64,000 nt of DNA from Paludibaculum fermentans_A (GTDB taxonomy: Bacteria; Acidobacteriota; Terriglobia; Bryobacterales; Bryobacteraceae), in the NCBI RefSeq assembly GCF_051172195.1, contig NZ_JBPJAQ010000004.1, positions 124,001-188,000 of the forward strand, written 5' to 3'. Position numbers and translations under genes: made by a program. This document shows, one piece after another, positions 60,300 to 64,000 of this stretch (the stretch's first letter is position 1; the number at the start of each line of letters is the position of its first letter). The notes beneath the pieces were generated by a model. The model did not search any database, was not told the DNA's origin, and saw nothing but the letters and a program-made list of their open reading frames with translations.

Positions 60300-60689
60300 A
60301 TGGAAATGGCTACGAGCATGGCGATTGAACTGAAGGCGGTCCTGGAGCGCAAAGAAGCGGCGCTGCTGGGCGACCTGAAGATCCGTGACGGGATTGCGAT
60401 TGAAAAGAGTGCGGACCAGATGGACGAGATCCAATACGCCTCGGAGCGCGATCTTGCGATACAGAACGCGCACCGCGAGTCCCTGGTGCTGCGCGAGGTG
60501 AGGGCGGCCCTGCGGCGAGTGCAGGCGGGCACGATTGGGATTTGCCTGGAATGCGACGAAGAGATCAGCGCGAAGCGACTGGCGGTAGTGCCGTGGGCCT
60601 CGTGCTGTGTCCACTGCCAGGATGCGTTGGATCGTGCGGCGCGCGAGGGTACGGCGACGGAGGCGGACAGTTTCACGCTGGCCGATTGA
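60300..60689 (+). CDS. TraR/DksA-family zinc-finger protein
   Basis: 129 residues. Two helices (about 5-75) precede the DksA-type finger C-x2-C-x17-C-x2-C: CLEC (82, 85) and CVHC (103, 106). DksA-like proteins enter the RNA polymerase secondary channel and alter rRNA and stress promoters, alone or with ppGpp. The coiled-coil tip here (IAIEKSADQMDEIQYASERD) contains an acidic pair as in the family. It stands alone, divergent from the patatin gene and convergent with the TPR gene. Confidence 0.88.
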   Translation: MEMATSMAIELKAVLERKEAALLGDLKIRDGIAIEKSADQMDEIQYASERDLAIQNAHRESLVLREVRAALRRVQAGTIGICLECDEEISAKRLAVVPWASCCVHCQDALDRAAREGTATEADSFTLAD

Positions 60690-60892
60690 GTGATGCAAGC
60701 GGTGGGAAGAGCCCGGCCCAGATTGGTCGATGGCAGACCCGAGAGGGATGGGCGGCAGGGAGCGGAAGGGTTCCGAAATCGGGCCTGTGGCTCTGCGGTG
60801 TGCACCGGCCTGGCGCATGCAGCGCGAGTTTCCGCAGCTGACGAATCGGTGTCACCTGACCAAATACGGTCGGGAGGGCGCCAAGCAGTAGT

Positions 60893-60917
60893 CCTGGGGA
60901 TGCAAGTCCAGCCCAGG
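60893..60917. terminator. hairpin between the DksA-like and TPR genes
   Basis: CCTGGG (60893-60898) pairs with CCCAGG (60912-60917), loop 13 bases. The 249-base gap 60690-60938 holds no gene; this hairpin is nearest to the TPR stop (60939). Confidence 0.35.
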
Positions 60918-60938
60918 CTCCACGGCCTCTTTGAGTGA

Positions 60939-63659
60939 CTAAGGGTTCTTCTTCCGGCCGAAAGGATTGGGGCGGCGCCGATCCTGCGGATTGGGCTGAT
61001 TGGGATTGCGGATGCTTTCGAGCACCTGGTCCAACTGTTGCCTAACGGCGGGAGAGGGTTTGGAGTTGACCGCCTGGTTGTAGTAGTCCAAGGCAGTTCG
61101 CATATCCCTGGAGGCAGCGGCAAGGCGAGCCATTTCGAGATAGGCCTCGGCGATGGCTCCGGTGGCGACGCCGTTGTTGAAGTCACGCTCCAGCTCGGCG
61201 GGGGAAGAGATACCGGCGGAGCGCGGGATATCGACACCGGCGGGCTGGCCCCAGAGAAGAGCTTGGTCGAACTCGGCGCGAGCCGCGGTTGCGTCGCCGG
61301 AGGCGGCAAGAGCGCGTCCATAGGCGACATGCGCGGCGGCTGCGACAGTGGCTGCATTGGGAGCCCAGCGGTAGAGGCCGGCACGGTCGCGACCGGGCGT
61401 GGATTCAATGGCGGGATCCGGCAGGAGATAGCGCCAGACAAGCATGGACCGGTCACCGATCTGGATGCGCTGGGCGTACAAGGCCGCGCCTTTCGCCAGG
61501 TCCAGGATAGCGGCGGGATCGTTCACCGCGCCGATGGCGCGATGGCGGAGAGCGAGTACGAGCCCCAGGGAAGTAGGTGAGCGGGAGACGCCGATGGAGA
61601 CGGAGGAATCGTCGTAGGAGAGGCGGGCCTCTTCGAGCGCGAGAGCTGTAAACCAGGCGAAGACGGCATCGGCCCGGCGGCCCTGGCGCTCGAGTGCGAC
61701 GGCGCGATAGGCGGGTATGCGGGCGTCGGTGGGATCGAGGCGGACGGCGTCGTTGAGCGCGGCGTCGGTGGCTGCCCAATCTGAGCGAAGGATGGCCCGC
61801 CAGGCTTTGTGGAGCTTGGGTCCGGCTGTCGATTCGAAGAGATTGAAGGCGGAGGATTGAGCGTCGTCCTCGAGGTCGAGATCGGCGGTGCGTTTCGCAA
61901 GCCGAACGAGGGCTTCGTAGATTGCGAGGGAACGCGGGAAGCGGGCGAGTCCCTGTTGCAGAGCGGCCCGGGCCTCCTGGAAGCGCTTGTTGGCGGAGTG
62001 AGCTTCGGCCTGGAGTGCGAAGCCCTCGGGCGTACCGGCGGAGGCCCGGATGGCCGCCTCAAGGGCAGCACGCGCGCCTGTGCGGAGTTCGCGAGCGGAG
62101 GCTTCGAGGGCGGCGGCGCGACCCTGGTCGTAGGAGGAAGGATTGCGGTAGGTGGTTTCGGTGACCCGGGTATCGCCCTCATCGTAGGTGCGAATGCCTT
62201 CGATGGTGGGTGTGCGGAGGGCGGTGGCCCTGTCGAGCGCATCGAAATTGGCGCTCCAGAGGTATTCGCTACGGAGGCGGAGCGCCTCGGGGTTGGCGGG
62301 AGCGAGCCGAAGGGCACGGTCGACGAACGGGCTACCTTCTTCGAAGCGGCCGAGGCGGTCGAGGATGATGGCCTTCATGAGAAGGGCGCGGACATGGTTT
62401 GGGTTCGCGGCGAGGGCCTGATCGACGACAGTGAGGGCGCGGGCCAGTTCCCGCTTGGGGTTCATGCCAATGCGCAAGGCCTCAATGACGGGGCGGGGCT
62501 CGACAGAGTAGGCGCGGCGGTTGAGATCGGCTTCCGTGACGAGAAAGCGGGCGTAATTGGCTCGGGTGTCGGCGGAAGCTGACTGGGTGCGTAGAGCGGC
62601 CTCGAACGCGGCACGGTCCGATGTGTATTTTTCTTCGTAGACGAGGCGTTGAGCTGTGAAGGCGGCGTGTACCATGCGGGCCCGTTGGATCAATTGGCCG
62701 AGGGGCTGGCCGGAGCGGACCGCGGTATCGAGGGTGGTGAGGTAGCTTTCGACGGAGCCGGAGGCGCGGTTGGCGGCCAAGTCGGCCTCTATGCGGGGGC
62801 GCAGTTGGGCGGTGGCCGTGGCGTCGGAGCGGGCGGCAGACTCAAGATCGGCCGCAGTGCGGGCCGCATCGCCCATGCGAGCGGCGCACCAGGCGCGGCG
62901 GAGGAGGGCGGGTGCGCTGGCGGGCTGATCGTTGAGCAGGAGCGTGGAGTAGCGCCGGGCAGAGATATAGCGGCCGATGGTGAGGTTGAGTTTACCGAAC
63001 TCGTTGAGCCAGGCAGGGTCGGAGAACTGGCCGGCCTGAAGCATGCGGACCATGCGCTGGGGGAAGTCGGTTTCCTGATCGAGGGCGGGGCGAGCTTGGC
63101 TGACAACGCGGGCGAGATCCGGTTCGGCGAAGCGCAACGCGGCGAAGCGGCGGGCGGCCTCGCGTTTGAGCGCGTTGATTTCCGTGGTGTCGGTGAGCTG
63201 TTGATGCAGGCGCGCGGAGATATAGCGGCTGGCCATGGAGTCGTAGACAAACGAGGCGTAGTTGCTGGGGTATTCGGAGGACTGGTAGCGGGGACTGCCT
63301 TCCAGGCGAAGAGGCATACCGGGCCGGCGGATGCCGTAGGCGTGCCCCTCTGTGACGATGCCGGACATGCGTTCGCAAGCGTAAAGCCAGAGGGTGGCCT
63401 CATCCAGGCGCTTGAGTTGGATGGCGCGCTGGAGCGGATCGATGGCCTCTTCGAAGCGGCCGGAGAGAGTCAAGGCCACTCCGAGGGTGAGGAGGACACG
63501 GGCGTCGGACCCGGCGCGGGCTCCAGACTGCTCGAGAATGCGGGCGGATTCCGCGAAATTGCCGGAATCGAGCCGATTCAGGCTATCGACCAGAGGGTTA
63601 TTTTGACCTGCCAGTGGAAAAGCGAGACACACTACGAGCCCGAGGAGAAGGTGCCGCAT
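60939..63659 (-). CDS. secreted tetratricopeptide-repeat protein
   Basis: 906 residues with signal peptide (HLLLGLVVCLAFPLAGQ). TPR-type helix pairs recur through the chain: about 30-110 (FAESARILEQSGARAGSDAR, LLTLGVALTLSGRFEEAIDP), 405-470 (ANPNHVRALLMKAIILDRLG, FEEGSPFVDRALRLAPANPE), 555-600 and 650-690 (RLDPTDARIPAYRAVALERQ). The middle carries irregular helical repeats without a name. The C-terminus is Pro/Asn/Gln-rich. TPR scaffolds assemble protein complexes; in the periplasm they often serve secretion or polysaccharide machines. No partner is indicated by the neighbours. Confidence 0.85.
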   Translation of the reverse strand: MRHLLLGLVVCLAFPLAGQNNPLVDSLNRLDSGNFAESARILEQSGARAGSDARVLLTLGVALTLSGRFEEAIDPLQRAIQLKRLDEATLWLYACERMSGIVTEGHAYGIRRPGMPLRLEGSPRYQSSEYPSNYASFVYDSMASRYISARLHQQLTDTTEINALKREAARRFAALRFAEPDLARVVSQARPALDQETDFPQRMVRMLQAGQFSDPAWLNEFGKLNLTIGRYISARRYSTLLLNDQPASAPALLRRAWCAARMGDAARTAADLESAARSDATATAQLRPRIEADLAANRASGSVESYLTTLDTAVRSGQPLGQLIQRARMVHAAFTAQRLVYEEKYTSDRAAFEAALRTQSASADTRANYARFLVTEADLNRRAYSVEPRPVIEALRIGMNPKRELARALTVVDQALAANPNHVRALLMKAIILDRLGRFEEGSPFVDRALRLAPANPEALRLRSEYLWSANFDALDRATALRTPTIEGIRTYDEGDTRVTETTYRNPSSYDQGRAAALEASARELRTGARAALEAAIRASAGTPEGFALQAEAHSANKRFQEARAALQQGLARFPRSLAIYEALVRLAKRTADLDLEDDAQSSAFNLFESTAGPKLHKAWRAILRSDWAATDAALNDAVRLDPTDARIPAYRAVALERQGRRADAVFAWFTALALEEARLSYDDSSVSIGVSRSPTSLGLVLALRHRAIGAVNDPAAILDLAKGAALYAQRIQIGDRSMLVWRYLLPDPAIESTPGRDRAGLYRWAPNAATVAAAAHVAYGRALAASGDATAARAEFDQALLWGQPAGVDIPRSAGISSPAELERDFNNGVATGAIAEAYLEMARLAAASRDMRTALDYYNQAVNSKPSPAVRQQLDQVLESIRNPNQPNPQDRRRPNPFGRKKNP

Positions 63660-63763
63660 TATTGAGTATTACCATAGGGCGCGAACGGCACCGGTTTGGG
63701 AGCGAAGGCGGCAACCTGGCGAGCATCCCAGATGACAGGTGAGGCGTGGGCGATGCGGAATGC

Positions 63764-64000
63764 CTAATTGGATAGGCGGTTATCGATAGCGATGGTGCGA
63801 ATTACGGTGTCTCCTTCATAGGGAATCTCGAGAAGCACGGTACTTTTGCGCGAGAAGGGCGGCCGGTCCAGGAAGACGCCGGAATCGAAGACGAGCCGTG
63901 TATTCGGACCGTGCGGATAGTCGAGATTGGGGTGGGCGCAGGGGCCGGCTGGGACATGTTCCGTGACGATGATGAATGGATAGTGGGCGCATTGCTGGAG
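63764..64000 (-). CDS. unidentified protein, C-terminal 78 residues, 5' end outside window
   Basis: A leftward open frame runs from the window end to a TAG at 63764-63766. The visible part (YPFIIVTEHVPAGPCAHPNL, RLVFDSGVFLDRPPFSRKST and VLLEIPYEGDTVIRTIAIDN) looks like a folded beta-rich domain with a natural end. No family is recognised. The TPR gene starts about 105 bases downstream on the same strand, so the two may be co-transcribed. Confidence 0.6.
   Translation of the reverse strand, partial: LQQCAHYPFIIVTEHVPAGPCAHPNLDYPHGPNTRLVFDSGVFLDRPPFSRKSTVLLEIPYEGDTVIRTIAIDNRLSN

Noticed and set aside
60860..60935. tRNA-like or riboswitch-like sequence (GATGCAAGTCC in a stem)
   Set aside because: No consistent cloverleaf or T-arm of five pairs can be drawn; only a simple 6-bp hairpin is supported.

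Overview
The window is GC-rich DNA, densely coding and mostly transcribed leftward. It looks like an Acidobacteriota chromosome of the Bryobacterales/Solibacterales type. The indications are an orphan MacB/FtsX-type 'ADOP' permease, a giant Oar-like TonB-dependent receptor followed by a sulfatase, an M56 peptidase fused to a TIGR03435-type (soil-associated) domain with a BlaI repressor, PEP-CTERM proteins, a DUF4097 protein with its own ECF sigma/anti-sigma pair, and several secreted serine hydrolases and glycosidases. The taxonomic call is an inference from gene content, with no marker phylogeny.

Layout. 1-8.4 kb: rightward secreted or membrane proteins (M1 peptidase, CotH/lamin-tail protein, serine hydrolase, ADOP permease), with one leftward tRNA-binding protein. 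8.4-16.9 kb: leftward sulfatase, TonB receptor and a 1163-aa Nfn-like fused flavoprotein. 16.9-22.1 kb: lipoyl synthase, a metallo-beta-lactamase-fold hydrolase, a stand-alone recombinase-type HTH protein, an O-antigen-ligase-like protein and a C45-type hydrolase. 22.1-33.4 kb: a long leftward series with a compact panB-panC-coaX-panD operon, aldo/keto reductase, serine hydrolase, GH29 fucosidase, ArsR and AraC regulators, a zinc alcohol dehydrogenase, rsmA, and an anti-sigma/sigma pair.

33.4-48.0 kb is the accessory part. It opens with a 2-kb gene desert carrying a 72-bp tandem repeat. Next is an RHS polymorphic-toxin remnant with two immunity-like genes and one displaced 'orphan' C-terminal tip. 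Then come REP-like twin-hairpin repeats (two copies about 9 kb apart), a CGNR zinc-finger gene divergent from a jelly-roll/7TM protein across a palindromic operator, and a GH43 cassette bracketed by a 285-bp direct repeat with a 140-bp inverted-repeat element beside it. An S41 peptidase and the BlaI/M56 pair with a perfect 25-bp operator close this part.

48-64 kb: a metzincin with PEP-CTERM tail coupled to a small secreted protein, prmA, a DinB-like protein, a parallel-beta-helix protein, an ECF-like sigma factor, a second PEP-CTERM protein, the DUF4097/anti-sigma/ECF unit, a small membrane protein, a patatin with a beta-barrel half, a DksA/TraR protein, a 906-aa TPR protein and a gene cut by the window edge. 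No rRNA, tRNA, CRISPR array, plasmid origin or intact insertion sequence was seen.

The best candidates for something new are the RHS tip/immunity pairs at 35.4-38.6 kb, the dispersed twin-hairpin repeats, the duplication-bracketed GH43 cassette, and the single-chain Nfn-like oxidoreductase.
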